Shown piece by piece: positions 11,461 to 23,982 of a stretch of DNA of 64,000 nucleotides (position 1 is the stretch's first letter; each line of letters opens with the position of its first letter). A program made the position numbers and the translations under genes. Origin of the DNA: Nomia melanderi (lineage: Eukaryota > Arthropoda > Insecta > Hymenoptera > Halictidae); the NCBI RefSeq assembly GCF_051020985.1, contig NC_134999.1, positions 19,845,660 through 19,909,659 on the forward strand. The letters run 5' to 3'. A model generated the notes under the pieces. That model ran no database searches, had not been told where the DNA came from, and saw only the letters and a program-made list of their open reading frames with translations.

Positions 11461-13946
11461 AATCCAGAGGAACTCTATTCCTCGCACTAGTGCACCGAAT
11501 TCATCTCGAAGCGTATTGGAATAACTCTCAGATAGTGCCGAGCATAAAAGCGCATCGTTGCATCGAACGCGCGAGCCCATTAGTCACGGAGCAGAATTCC
11601 ACGAGCCGAAGACTAGAGAAGAGAGCCACGAAATCGAGCGCGCTCGCGGTGAGTCAGATCGGTTCCGCGCGGGGCGCGAGCGCGAGCGCCCCGTGGAATT
11701 AAATATGCAACCGTTCCCGAGCGGCGCGGAATGCAATGAAACGTGAAAACGCTCGTATGCATCGCGGGGATCCGTTCTGTGTACGTAGCAGAAACGTACG
11801 ATGCAATTTCCATGAGGCCTCTCCGCGCGCAGAATGCGAAATGAACGCGGCCAGGCGCGGAGCGGCGTGGCGCGGCGAGCGCGGCGAGCGCGGCCCGGCC
11901 TGGACGTGTTAAATGAGAATCATTAGGACGATTTAAGTGGTTTTCTAATTGCCACCATTACTTTGCGCCATTAATTCGCTTCGACGACTGCGAAACGCCT
12001 TATGAACAATTTGCCCGGTTGACTTTTAACGGTGAATTAAATTATATCGCGCTCGACGTTGCTCAACCGGGACCGGCAGAATTACAAAGTAAATGAACCG
12101 CCCGGCGAAACTTTTACGATCCACCCCATCCTTCGCACACGTACACGTACATATACACGCATAGATGCATAGACAGAGAGATTTGCTCGTAATCAATCTG
12201 ATATTGGATTTTCAAAGATACCCGCGGATGACGAATAGATTAATGGAACGTTCGAGGTCTATTGCGTTACGGTGTTTGCACTACTATTAACCTGAATAGT
12301 TCGATCTTGACGATCTTGCACCGGCGGACGCCTGGCAATCGGTTGACCCGTGCCTTTGTATTCGAAACTTATACCGTCGCTTCCACGATCGTTCTGTGAA
12401 CGGTATGGCTAGATTTTCCTCGCATGTCATTTTATTTGAAGAATTCGTGTATATTGGGAGGAATATAGAGAGTGACGGGGTTAGATTTTATAGTTCAACC
12501 CCTAAGTATCTAGACTGTAACGATTTCGAGAAATCGACGACTCGGAGTCCAATAATCTCGGACGGTTGATTTCTAATTAAATCCTAGTTCGGCGTCAGTG
12601 GTTTGAATTAGTGCTCGACGAAGATATTATACAAGGCGTCATTAATCCTAGAGAAAACAGGATAGGGGTGGGTGACTTCAACGTCGAGGAACGAGACTTT
12701 TTCGCGCGACGCGTTCCCCGTGAAAAATCGAATTTTAATGCCGATTTTATATGCGAGAAAATTAATAGTGCTTGTCCGACGTGTCTGTCCATTACTTACC
12801 GATTTCACTTACCGCGATCGCCAGCCGGCGTGCAGCGAAATAATTTATCAAAGCCGATTCCGTCCGAGAAAATCTCGTGCTCGATCACGCGTATCATTGT
12901 AATCTTCGATTTGAGCCGCGCCACGGTCGCCGGGACACCTTGTATAACCGAACGGAACCGTGGCGCCATATTGTTCGAGTCCGACGCCGTAAGCGCGTCG
13001 AAGATCCGTGACGCGAGAGAAGCGGCCGTCCGAAATTCCATCGAATTTATCGCAGAAAAAAGGCGGACCATTAACGTGTTAATTTATTCGAGATCGCCGC
13101 TGTAAAAGCAGCTAGGTTACGACTGATTAGCGACGCTGGCCCGACGAGTTTCACCGATATTCCACGATTTGAGTTATATATTTTCGTCGGAAAGCGGCGC
13201 GCCTCTCTGTCAGAGGCCTGAGAAATGTCCTTGGTGGGCCAATTACATTTACCGAGAATTTCACCAATTAAAGCGGAGTGCCCCGCCACGGCTGAGATAT
13301 ACACGGCGCATTAACAGACGCCGAAACGAAAGATACCGACGGCCCCGTCAAGTTATTAAGAAATTTGCATGCCCCGTCGTGCGCGCCGGAGATAAGGTGT
13401 CGCTCGCGAAGATTGCCGCCTGCCTATTGTGAAACAACCGGTAACGCGAACTGGACGTTCAATGGACGACCGGTGATCCAAACGCGAGCGGGATCGTTAA
13501 TGTTACTATGTTATCCGTGTTTCTGGCAGGAACACGGTTAATAAACTCGTTAACGATTCCTGACGCTCCGTTGAACGTTGGACACTGTCAACGAAGTGAC
13601 ATTTCGACTTGAACGGAGCATGTATTCATTCTACTTTGAAAAATTGCCACTGTGCAGACGTTGAAGAATTTCCCAACTCACGTAGAACTTTCAAACTTCT
13701 CATCTACGCTCAATGTATTCTGTAAACCTGAAATAGATCTTCAACGTGTAGACATAAAGCTAGACAACATGTATGACATAAACTGAAACATTCACTCTTT
13801 CGATGACGTGTCGAACGAACGAAGTATCATTGGATCTATGAAATATTAGGAAGACAGAGCAATCTTTATAAAGAATCTTGACTATTAATTCCTATCTGAT
13901 CAAAGAAACTGTTTCGACTGTTTGCGAGTGTTAATATCTTCATCCC
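11461..13946. other. CpG-rich to AT-rich gene-less stretch
   Basis: Positions 11640-11910 are extremely CpG-rich (repeated gcgcg and gcgagcgc). Positions 11910-12120 are unique with TTAATTCG, TGAATTAAATTA and similar AT cores, resembling a conserved non-coding element. A frame of 164 codons at 12611-13105 (+) has no recognisable domain and I regard it as chance. Confidence 0.45.
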
Positions 13947-14140
13947 TTAACACATTCAGTGCCACGAAAATCTTTCTCATGAACTGTATCGGTGTTTTCA
14001 ATGAAATATTGAATTAAAGTACCAAGTTTTCATATTGTTTCTTCATGTTCTCGCAGCTTTGTAACCTACACCACCATAAAAATACTTTCTTACAAAAATT
14101 CCTGTACCATGTATGGTACACATGGCACAGAACGCATTAA
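13947..14140. mobile_element. TTAACACATTCAGTGCCA-family MITE
   Basis: TTAA lies at 13947-13950 and 14137-14140. The left end is CACATTCAGTGCCACG and the right end, reverse-complemented, is TGCGTTCTGTGCCATG. A palindromic GTACCATGTATGGTAC sits just inside the right end. The right TTAA is shared with the next element. Confidence 0.7.
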
Positions 14141-14295
14141 CTGTGTTTGACGAGTATACGCGTCACCTTAAAACTCTTAATGATGCTAACTTTTTCAACG
14201 ATGGATTATTTATTTTTTAAGACAAACATGAAATTCTCCGTTTCGCTTTAGTTGTTCGTTAGGATGTATTTCAAGTGCATTTGGACCATTTAACG
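14137..14295. repeat. TTAACTGTGTTTGACGAGTA repeat, copy 1
   Basis: It begins at the TTAA that ends the preceding element. It is similar over about 155 bp to the sequence starting at 16026, sharing GACGAGTATAC-CGTCA, CTTAAAACTCTTAATG and CAAGTGCATTTGG. Confidence 0.65.
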
Positions 14296-14344
14296 ATTTT
14301 TCAAAATTCCTACTAAAATTCTACTAAATTCCACACTCAACTGG

Positions 14345-14582
14345 TTAACACGTTTCGTGCCACGGGAACTTGTTATATTCTGCTTAAGAACTATACTGAT
14401 TTCCTCAATAAAATAATAAGTTGCATTCAAGTTCCTGCTCATTTTTATATATTTCGATATCGTCTCTACATGTTTCGACTGCTTTGTAACGTACACCGCC
14501 GACCGTGACCACACATCCATTAAAAATATCTTCTCACATCGGCGTGTACCACATATGGTACACGCGGCGCGAAGCGTATTAA
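14345..14582. mobile_element. TTAACACGTTTCGTGCCA-family MITE
   Basis: TTAA at both ends (14345-14348 and 14579-14582). The left end CACGTTTCGTGCCACG and the reversed right end TACGCTTCGCGCCGCG are imperfect inverted repeats. An internal GTACCACATATGGTAC palindrome corresponds to the one in the 13947 element, so the two are related. Confidence 0.65.
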
Positions 14583-15190
14583 GCAAGACCGAAGACCAGC
14601 GCAAAAATGAACGCGAACCAACTAAAATCTCCTCGATCCTCGTTCCACTGGAAGCCACTAAAAGCCGTCCGACGTCAATTAGACGGACGGCCCATTGCCA
14701 GCAGTTAAACGAAATTTATGCGCGGCCCTTGTTACCTAGAATCTATCCACGTGGAATCGAATCTCCGTAGACGTCGGGCCGGGCCCGCTAATAACGTTAT
14801 TGAAGTAACGAGCCCGGCCGTTCTACTCGAACGTGGCCGGGGCCGCTCTTCGGCATGATATATTAGCCGGTTAAGGGTTAAGATGTTCACCGTTTCCCGA
14901 GTAATATCGGACGACCTCCGGCGTCTGGGACGCGTCCCCCAGGCAGTTCGGCTCGTGGGCGGCGCGCAGGTGCCTCCGGTTCCTCTTACAACTCGTCCCG
15001 AGTGCGTAACAACTGCCTACGCGCGCTCCGCGAGCCGGTAACCACGGCCCCGCACCTTCGGGAACAGCCGAACGGCCCCGGCCTTTATGATCGAACATCG
15101 TTCTCCTCCGTCGACCGTTTTATGCTCCTTTGTTTCGCGCGTTCCGTTCCGTCCCGCCACGCTGGGGAACGCGTCTCTCGATGGAATGCC
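14583..15190. other. GC-rich gene-less stretch
   Basis: Unique, CpG-rich sequence with no supported exon. Several short frames overlap on both strands. Confidence 0.4.
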
Positions 15191-15655
15191 GCGTCGATCA
15201 GAATTTGTGGCGGCGGTAAACTGATCCTCGGTTAGGGACAGTCGCGATTGTCACTGGATGCTTCGGATTTTTCCTAATGTTTCCGAGAGATTTTATTTCT
15301 GGTGGATCTCTTCCTAAATTTCTCGTGGAAATAGTGGATGATTTGAGTGGTAGATGATGTAGGGATGGTTTGCGGAAGGATAGGTGTGTAATGAGTGAAT
15401 GTTTGAATGAGTAAGAGATGCGCGGCGTCGATCAGAATTTGTGGCGGCGGTAAAGTGATCCTCGGTTAGGGACAGTCGCGATTGTCACTGGATACTTCGG
15501 ATTTTTCCTATTGTTTCCGAGAGATTTTATTTCTGGTGGATCTCTTCCTAAATTTCTCGTGGAAATAGTGGATGATTTGAATGGAAGATGATGTAGGGAT
15601 GGTTTGGAGAAGGATAGGTGTGTAGTAAGTGAATGTTTGAATGAGTACGAGATGC
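15191..15655. repeat. Tandem duplication, unit about 234 bp
   Basis: Two nearly identical direct copies start at 15191 and 15425 (gcgtcgatcagaatttgtgg). They share the full run through ATTTCTGGTGGATCTC, AAATAGTGGATGATTTGA and AAGGATAGGTGTGTA. The low divergence suggests a recent duplication. Confidence 0.9.
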
Positions 15656-15878
15656 GCGCCGAATGAGAGAACAAATGGGATAGAGCGACGGGCGAAAGAT
15701 GCGAAGGATTGGTGTATGAAGAATGAAAGAATGTGAGTGTGCTAAATAAGAGTGCCAGGAGAGGACGAGAGTCAGTTGTTAGTTGACCAGCGAAAAACAA
15801 CAGAATAACGCGTCGAGAAGAGATTGCGACAGGTGCAATTGGCTGGTGATGGTTGTTTTCTATTGATAATAAATGATT

Positions 15879-16025
15879 TTAACCCTTTGCACTGGAGAGA
15901 TTCTCACTTGAAACATCCAGTACGTTCTAATTAGATATAGACGAGATACTCTGAAACGAATTTATTAAGAAATCACATGTGAATTAGGGAACTAAAGCTA
16001 TTTTCTTTCAATATTTCGATATTAA
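15879..16025. mobile_element. Truncated CCCTTTGCACTC-family MITE
   Basis: The left terminus TTAACCCTTTGCACTGGAG is present at 15879. The expected right terminus is missing; instead the sequence passes into the TTAACTGTGTTCGACGAG repeat near 16026. Confidence 0.6.
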
Positions 16026-16210
16026 CCAGTTAACTGTGTTCGACGAGTATACACGTCATCTTAAAACTCTTAATGGTGCTAACTTTTCCAACGATGGAGT
16101 ATTAATTTTTTCAGACAAACATGTAATTCTTCGTTACGCTTTAATTTCTCGTTAAGATATATTTCAAGTGCATTTGGCCTACATGTAACGAGTACACACT
16201 TCATTATTTG
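16026..16210. repeat. TTAACTGTGTTCGACGAGTA repeat, copy 2
   Basis: Homologous to 14137-14295. The 3' part contains ACGAGTACAC, roughly an inverted form of GACGAGTATAC near its left end, so it may be another TTAA element with decayed termini. Confidence 0.6.
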
Positions 16211-17264
16211 ATTCTATTGCGCGCGCAACGAGAGATTTTTCAAACTAAATTCCACGCATAAGTGATAGTAGATCGTTTGCACCCTCTTGGAACGTTAAAA
16301 GGTTAGGTTTACCATTAGAAACAGTGTGCTAACACTCGCTACATCTACCGCAATCTCCCATATAATCTAGTCGAATTACGTTCCCTAAAAATCCTCGCGA
16401 GCGCCGTCGAGCAAAAAGGGTACGCACAGCCGGAAAAAAGGTGGCATTAGGCCCGTTAAACCGTGTAATTAAGCTGTTACGCGCGTTACATAATTTATCG
16501 CCGCATACCCGTTACACGTATAATTCAGCGAAACCGCATAATTCTGTTTCGCGCCGGTTAAACGGAGTGATTTAGCGTGTCGCGGCCGCCGAGAAAATCA
16601 TTCCCGGATCCCGTGTTCGCCGTTCCCTGGATCGGTAAACAATGTCGGTACTCTGCTAACAGATACGGCGGCTCGTAAACCTACCGGGCCGGACACATTG
16701 AGTGATTTTCAGCTGGAAATCGCACCTGGCCACGTTTCCACCGCGGAGATTGTGATACTTACCTCGAAACGCTGCGCGCTGCCAGATGTGGTACACGGCC
16801 CGGACAGATATTGAAATGCATGGGATATGCAAATAATCGTTGGAACACACTGGTTGATGACTGTACGCGGGGACAGCTCGTTGCCGGCTAGAGACAGGCG
16901 ATATCGCGTGGAACGCGGGATCATTGCCGAGACTTGCCCACCAACCGGTGAACGCGGGACCGAGAGAGAACGAGAACACTTCTCCCACGACGCGACGAAA
17001 AACACGCTGCCGTTTTATATCATAATATGTTATCGGTGTTTACTGCCACTCGCGTGCTCGGACAGGCTAGCAAAGTGTCCCGGTTGTGGGACACCGATTT
17101 TTCCGCGGGACATTTTTAACCGGGCTCCCTGCGTGCTACCATCTGCACCGGTCCCACTTCCGGGTAACGTGGGTCGTTTCAAGGATGCAGGAATTTCGTT
17201 TGGAAAATATGGCCTGGGTTTCTTTGGAATCAGAGGACTCTGGGTAAAGGAGGATCGGATCAGT
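16211..17264. other. Gene-less stretch resembling conserved non-coding DNA
   Basis: Positions 16420-16700 are unique with repeated TAATT cores and CpG-rich spacers. A 182-codon frame at 16827-17375 (+) runs into the following MITE and has no recognisable domain, so I do not call it a gene. Confidence 0.4.
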
Positions 17265-17473
17265 TTAACACTAAAACTACCGTATCAGAATGACTGGTTT
17301 CGATTTTTTTGTTTAGCAATTATTATCTTCGAAGCATTGAATATTCGGAATGATTTTGAAAATAGTTTCATTTGAGTACTATAATGAATGCCTGAAGAAA
17401 CTGAAAATAATCTATTGTTACGATTTTTATAGGAATTGCATATTGATCGTATTAAATGTAGTTCTAGTGTTAA
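17265..17473. mobile_element. TTAACACTAGAACTACC-family MITE
   Basis: TTAA at 17265-17268 and 17470-17473. The left end is CACTAAAACTACCG and the right end, reversed, is CACTAGAACTACA. AT-rich interior, non-coding. The same family recurs at 27001, 42908 and 59588. Confidence 0.75.
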
Positions 17474-20400
17474 CTAAATTGTAGAAGATTCGTTCCCATG
17501 TGGGATGCAGTTTATACAAATGATTCATCTGAGGTATCGAGGTGCGAAAATATTTATTTGTTAGATTAGAACTTGTTCAACTACTAATTGTTTCGGAATT
17601 TCTGTATTCTGTTTTGATAATATTATATAGACATAGGTTCTTTTTCCTGATGGAAGAGTTGAAATAAAGCTTGATAATCCATTCAAATGTTAAATATCAT
17701 AGTTCAGAGGATATTCAGTAGATTCCGCAATTAGATGAAACGAGCGCCGCCAAGAATTTCACTTGAAACGGTCGGCATTCGGTTGGTAAAACGACCCGGC
17801 GCTGTCAGAAATTTGCGTAGCACTTAGTTTCCGTAACGTTCCGGTCTAAGTTGCGAATGGTGTTTCGCGGTTCCCCGCAGACGTGCGGTCATAGTTCCCC
17901 GGAGAACAGAGAAAGACCGTCAGGGCCGCGGTTGACAGGTCGTAAAGGATGAGGCTTGCAGTAGGTTACGTGCTTGCCATATCAGTCGGAGGAACAGGTA
18001 ACCTTGGGGGTCCTTGCACGACTGAAGGCCCACGAAATCGCAAACAACTACCGATCGTGTTACCTGACAACAGGGAGAGCCATTTTTCTCACGTTCGCGC
18101 GTCCGCAATTGGAAACCGCGCGTTTTCTGGCGTGAAAGGAGGCCCTCCATATTGGACTTGCCCATTTCGAAGTATCTTAAAAGGCTTTTTAAAGAATCAC
18201 GGCCGTGAAGTACCCTAACTCACTTAGACACTTGTTGCTTTCAGTTTTCTCCATATTATACTTCACGAATCCTAGCCACGGAAATAATATTAATAATTAT
18301 TGGTACCTAATAACAGTTATTTTCAATTGAGAAGCTAAGCTGAAGATTACTCCTCTGCGAGAAGAAACGTATATTAGCTCGCCCAGGATCGAACTATATT
18401 AAAATCCCATTGAAAAACTTCGAAAGTGAAATCGAACGAGGTTAAATCATCGGTTTTTAAATGATCCAGGACAGGATTATAATTAACCGGTTGTAGGAAA
18501 GATAGGAAGCGGCGATACTCCCGAGCAAGTTATCAAACCGCGGCGTCGGGGTCCAGGGGTCACGAACTTCCAATTAAAATGTTGACCTTTAGCTATCTCC
18601 CGGCGCAAAACGCGCCCCGTCGGACGCTGAATGGTCTCGGCTTGCTTTCGTGGAAAACGCCGTGGCATCGTGGCCGCGTCGCGACGCTAATGAGAAGTTA
18701 ATGGCGCGGTTCCCGACTCCGTCTGAACCGCACGAGTGGCGTTAGTTCTTCAGACTCGGCCGACGAGCACGGCAAAAGGGGGCCTTCGCGATGAACTCCA
18801 TCGTGAAAGTGCTCGTCGGACGAGACGCCGCGTACGCGCGTCGATACAGAGGCGTCTGGGAATCGAAACCGGAGGAAGGAAGCGATTAGGCGTCGAAATT
18901 CGAGAGAAAGAAGCGGCTAACCATGGAAACATAGGGGGAAGACAGTCATTTAGATTCGAAATTGAAAGAAAGTGGCCAAAAATGCACATCGAAGAGAAAA
19001 GAAGCAACTGTGAATGAAAATGAAGCGACGAGAAACTGTGCGTCGCATCGACGTCCAGCGGCCATCTTGTCGGGCCGGCGTTCACGCGGGAAAATAATAA
19101 TATGGAGGTCAGCTGGGCTGTGACGGTGATTAATAGCGGTGCCCGCTTTCGTTTCGATGTATCCTAAATTATGGCGCGATTCGTAGAGAAAAATGTCTGG
19201 GATTTTAATTGCAAATGACACGGACACGCTCGACGCGAAAAAGGAACGCGCGATCGGCGGAGGACGATGATTAATAGCGAGCTCGGTTCTGCGTCAACAC
19301 ATGTTTGTAATGAACCTTTATGCGCTTTATTGATGACTCTGTTGAATCGCTACGCCTCGCGAGGAAGCTTTACATGTCACGCCGAAGGCTGCGGGGGAAC
19401 GAATAAGAAACGACCGGCGAACTTCGTGTTGCACGCGTTCCGTATCGGAACACGGGAATGTATATGTAATTGAAATTCACTCGCGATCATTGCGTTTCCG
19501 TTGCGCAATCTTTCGCAGATCCATTTCAAACGTAATTCTGTGCAGCCGAATTTCATTTCACTGGATTTGTAGTTGGTCTAGATTTCAGGCATGGTTTCGA
19601 TCGACATAACAATACAATTCAACTGTGTTCGAATTAAATTTAATCATCTGTAACTGTATCCAGTGATACTTTATTCTGTTTCCGATGCAAGAGAAGAAGA
19701 TTCAGGCTCGAGAGGAAAATACAAGGGCGCGGAACGTGTTTTCGCGTCCCGACCTACGACAAATCGATGTCAACGACCCGGTGTTAATCGACTTTGCATA
19801 ATAATAAGCCGTGGAATCGTGCCACGCTTGCCTCCTCGAGAAAGTTCGATTCGCGCGCAAGAAAGTCGATTACACGAAGAACCAAGACCCCGGTTGGAAG
19901 ACCTACGACGGTCCGTAGTCGCCTTTAAGCCGGGCGCAACGCGACTTTTCCTCGGGCGTAAGCATCTTTCTTCCGCCCGCGATACCCTCCCCGATAATTA
20001 GCTGAAGGTAATCAACAACAACCCCCGAACACGCCTGAAATACATTCTTCTACAACAACCTTAACAACATTCACAGAAATATAAAGGTGACGCGAACTGG
20101 TTCCATTAGGATCCAAGATGGTTGCCGTGATCCCCTAACAAGATGGCGTGCAGAACTATAATCTCGTAGCAACGAAGCGTTCGGTCGAATTCAAACTCAT
20201 CCTACATTCGATCACCGGATCAGAAACCTGTTATCTCGAGTCGGAGAAACGTCGACTTTGAAACTCCACAAGCTTGAATATCATTCGATTAGCGTCGCAA
20301 TGGCCGCTCGACGATCGAGTTCCCTCGAATCCCGGGATTCCATAAAGTCGTCGGGTCCAGTGCTCCCAGGCTCGAGTCGTGCGGAGTCCGTCCACGTAGA

Positions 20401-22255
20401 ATTCAATGACTCGTGACTACCGCGGGTCGTAACTTACAAGCTAATCGCGGCGAGCGACAAGAGACAGCGGCCCGAACGAAACCAGTGAAGAAGGCAGTGT
20501 GGATCTGGTATTGAAACGGACCCGAAAATAACGGTTAAAAACTGTTACACTGCGATGCTGATTGAAACAGCTGCGAGGGATCGTTATTCTGAATAAGTAT
20601 TACGAAAGGCAGAAATGTCGATTCATATTGGTCTCGATTATGGTCCTTCGTATACCGGTGGAATCACTTCTCTCTGTCCCAGCGCATTCTGCTTTCTTTA
20701 CTAGCATGGTGTACTAATGAAATTCAAGTAAAAACTCTGATGAAGCATAAAGGATGTTTCAACTATTCGCATTCGAAGGATCTTCGGGAATATTCATTTT
20801 CCACTGAGACAGACGACGTTGAAGCTAACCAACGAGAAAACATAAATTAATAATAGCAATAATATTATAGTGTTACTATATTATATATAATGAAAGAGTG
20901 GATCTTCAGTAATCGAGAACTAGGAATAAATATATGTATTTAATAAAATATGGAAACAACACGGACAACACGTAAAAAGTATAACTCCACGGAGGCCAAC
21001 ACACGACTCTTCCCGCAACTCTCTTACAGGCTCTCCCAAAAATCATTCTCTCCCCCACAAGCATTCTTCTCACTCGTCATAAACACTCGGATGCACCCCT
21101 GGAAAGCTGGCCCTGCAATCTTGGGTCCGCGACGTTGCAGGCCACTTTCCCTCGACTGTTTCACAGCCTATCCTTCACTCACACTCATTCTCACATTCAC
21201 TCTTCCTAAAAATACCTTAACCTACGCTAAGAATTCTAGATACTACAATACTTCAGTTTTTTTATAGACAGTGATATAAGTGGATCTCACTGAAAATCCG
21301 CGCAATTTAATTTTCTGATAATTATCCGGTACGCAGTGTGTTAACACAGTTCCGTTTGACTAACCCATTCGCCTCGTAAGCGCATACATGCGCGCCACCG
21401 TTGTGCAATTTGTATATCGCAAGAAGAAGGAAGATCAACTCATAAAATGTGAGTGCAACAATTACCGAGTGTCTATACAGGCTTTTACTTTCTTACACGT
21501 TTCGAACCGTTTTACAGCCTGCCCTTCGCTCACACTCATTCTTACCTTCGCTCTTCTTAAAAATACCTTAACCTACGCTAAAAATTCTAGATACTACGAC
21601 ATAAACAGAAACGTCGGTCCTCTTAACAGTTGGACAGCTGTTTCGTAACTGTTTCAAGGATGGAAATCAATATCACAGCCGTTCCCGCTACCAACGGGTC
21701 GTCCCGCGGTGAAATCCAGCGTCGCAGGGCACACGCTGGCGATCCGTTCGCCAGGTGCCTGAAAATGATTGATACGCCACCGCGGAGGCAGCGAGCGAGA
21801 TTTCAATGAGTATCGTTGGCGTCGCTCGCGCAATTAGAATTGACGGACGGAACAATGGCGAACGGCTAGGAACTCCTCGGACGCGGTTGCGCACGGCGGC
21901 CCGCCCACGCGGGGATTTCGAATTTTTAGGCAAACGGTCCCTAAGTGTATCGTAATCTAGTTACCTGGGCCGGATATGTCTCCATATGTAAGCGCTAGGG
22001 ACAGCCAGCCAGTTCCCTGCGCTAATAACAGGTTCCCCGGTGATCGTAGGAAGCCGATGCTGATTGATCTTTCGCGGAGTTTTCTCCGGCTGACCCGGAA
22101 CAGTGGAATTGATTCAGGTAGGGGTAGGATTAAGGGGACGTAAATGGTAGTAGAGCACGGCGCGGCGCGATGGAAAACTTCGACGGGTGATTCACTGTGT
22201 CCGACTTGGTCTCGATTGATCAGACCTGGGAATTCAGTCTTTGAATCTTGATAGA
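17474..22255. other. Gene-less stretch with short direct repeats
   Basis: I see no exon that I can support. Positions 18480-19090 and 19660-20480 are CpG-rich with chance frames. About 21163-21250 and 21513-21600 are diverged direct copies sharing TCACACTCATTCT, AAAAATACCTTAACCTACGCTAA and ATTCTAGATACTAC. Confidence 0.4.
21163..21600. repeat. Two direct copies of a unit of about 90 bp
   Basis: The copies at about 21163-21250 and 21513-21600 share CACACTCATTCT and CCTTAACCTACGCTAA. A similar pyrimidine-rich style recurs near 29460-29700, so this is probably a dispersed repeat. Confidence 0.6.
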
Positions 22256-22519
22256 TTCTGAATTCCTCCTCTGGGGAGCTTGGAATCTTAGAACTTAGGG
22301 GAACTTAGATCATTAACGCCTTCTATAATATCTCGTACTCGTATCCATCATACTCGCGATGAATTCAACTGAATTTAGCAAACGTAAACGTTTCATTCAT
22401 CGCGAGTCTAACTCGATATTATAGAAGGAGTTAATGATCTAAATTCCCCTAAGTTCTAAGATTCCAAGCTCCCCAGAGGAGGGATTCAGAATAAACGTTT
22501 ACGTTTGCTAAACTCAGTT
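22256..22519. repeat. Foldback hairpin with a loop segment repeated outside
   Basis: The left arm, 22256-22340, pairs with 22408-22490 over about 83 bp, with matches such as GGGGAGCTTGGAATCTTAG. A second stem pairs ACTCGCGATGAAT (22352) with ATTCATCGCGAGT (22395). The loop segment AAACGTAAACGTTT lies in 22367-22392, and an inverted copy of the loop occurs just outside the right arm at 22493-22519. Confidence 0.88.
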
Positions 22520-23751
22520 GGTTTCCCGTATAAATGAAATATTATATGTCTATCAATCTTTAAGTTCTAGAGTAAACAGAGATACAGAGTAATCATCAAA
22601 CTCTTTCTGCCTACTAAATTATTAACGATAAAGTAGTTTTGCACAGTTGTGAAAGAAATCATGACAAATTTACCCTACAAGACTTTATGCACGAGCATCC
22701 TCAAATTGATCAATTGTAATTTATACATCATATTATAAACGTCCACAGGAATGATCACATTCAGAGCAATCAAGGAAATTGAATAATACACAGATCTTTC
22801 CTAGTTTGGACATTTGAGATCAATCTCAAGAGACCTAAACGCCTATCAAGCGGGTACAATAAAGGCCATCCATCTTCTCAGCGCTGAATTTTAGGGGATG
22901 CAGAGTCCGGGGAATCCTGGGAACGAGCCAGCGAGCAGCTGTTGCCTGCGAGCCACATGGTGGAGGAACTATTACGAAGATGCTGATAAGTTTTTCAAAG
23001 ATCCAAGCCAATTAGCCGCCGAGCGAACGGTTTCTGCCAGTTGGTAGCCGCGTTTCAGCGATTCGCCGGGGCGCGGGAGACCGGTCGCACGCGATGGATA
23101 CGCTCGCGTGCGTGCGAGCGCGCGCGAAGAAGAAGTGGTCTTCGGAGCGGAAACACCTCCGCGGCGTTGCTCGGACACGTGATCGTATTTATTATCGCCG
23201 GAATAAATATCGTCCGGAATGGGATCTGGTAGCTGTGGTTGTCCGCGCCTCGCTCTGCCGCCGCATACATCATCGACGTCAATCACGAGCGTAGCACGGC
23301 AGCCGCGGTCCGCGCGAGCGCATGCTAACTAATCGCTGGTATCGCGCACGGTTAATTAACAAACACGATAGGGAACGGACGTGCGGTGGAAATCAATTTT
23401 TACCGACGCTCCCGACGTTCTCAGCGATCGGATCGCGGCCCGAGACAGTCTCACGTTTGCCAATCATTAGAATTTATATCGCACTTGCTCGTTTACTCGC
23501 GTACACTCGGCTGCCTTTGTTACGTTCCTCGTGGACGCGTCGATTCGAGAAACTCGGGCGAAATGTAGTCCGATTTACAGTTTGTAATCGTCGGTCGACT
23601 TGAGGTTTGTAATTAAGAGGCACACCGGATGGTACAAATTGTTGGCAATGGTTGATCATCGTAGAAAGCATTTAACACATTGTGAAAACGATGTTTGAAA
23701 GCGCTAAACTCGAAGGTACCAATTGTAATAAAATCGAATAATCTGGAAACC
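22520..23751. other. Gene-less stretch, CpG-rich in the middle
   Basis: Positions 22940-23600 are CpG-rich with overlapping frames on both strands and no supported exon. Confidence 0.4.
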
Positions 23752-23982
23752 TTAACTCTTTGAACTCTGTAGGCTCCAATATTGCACCAGTTATAACATT
23801 AAATATTTTATTGAATCTTAAAGAAACTACCCTAGAATTATTAGATTTTCCATCCAAATTTTCTACTAAGAAGGAAAATAAAAGATCGAAGAAATAGTAT
23901 TTCTCATTTTCGCTAGGAATGCTATAAAAGTTAGTTGCAGTTGCTGATAGATTACAAAACAACCTGGAGTGCTAAGGGTTGA
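23752..23982. mobile_element. TTAACCCTTAGCACTCCAGG-family MITE (reverse orientation)
   Basis: TTAACTCTTTGAACTC opens the element and GGAGTGCTAAGGGTTGA closes it. It is homologous over its length to the copies at 33336-33554 and 37775-37991, which run in the opposite orientation. A minus-strand frame crossing it is shared with those copies and reflects repeat homology, not a gene. Confidence 0.75.

Noticed and set aside
12611..13105. 164-codon plus-strand frame
   Set aside because: No recognisable domain, two other frames open over the same DNA, and no promoter or splice context.
16827..17375. 182-codon plus-strand frame
   Set aside because: Its last 35 codons lie inside a TTAA MITE, and the rest overlaps minus-strand frames; it reads as chance.
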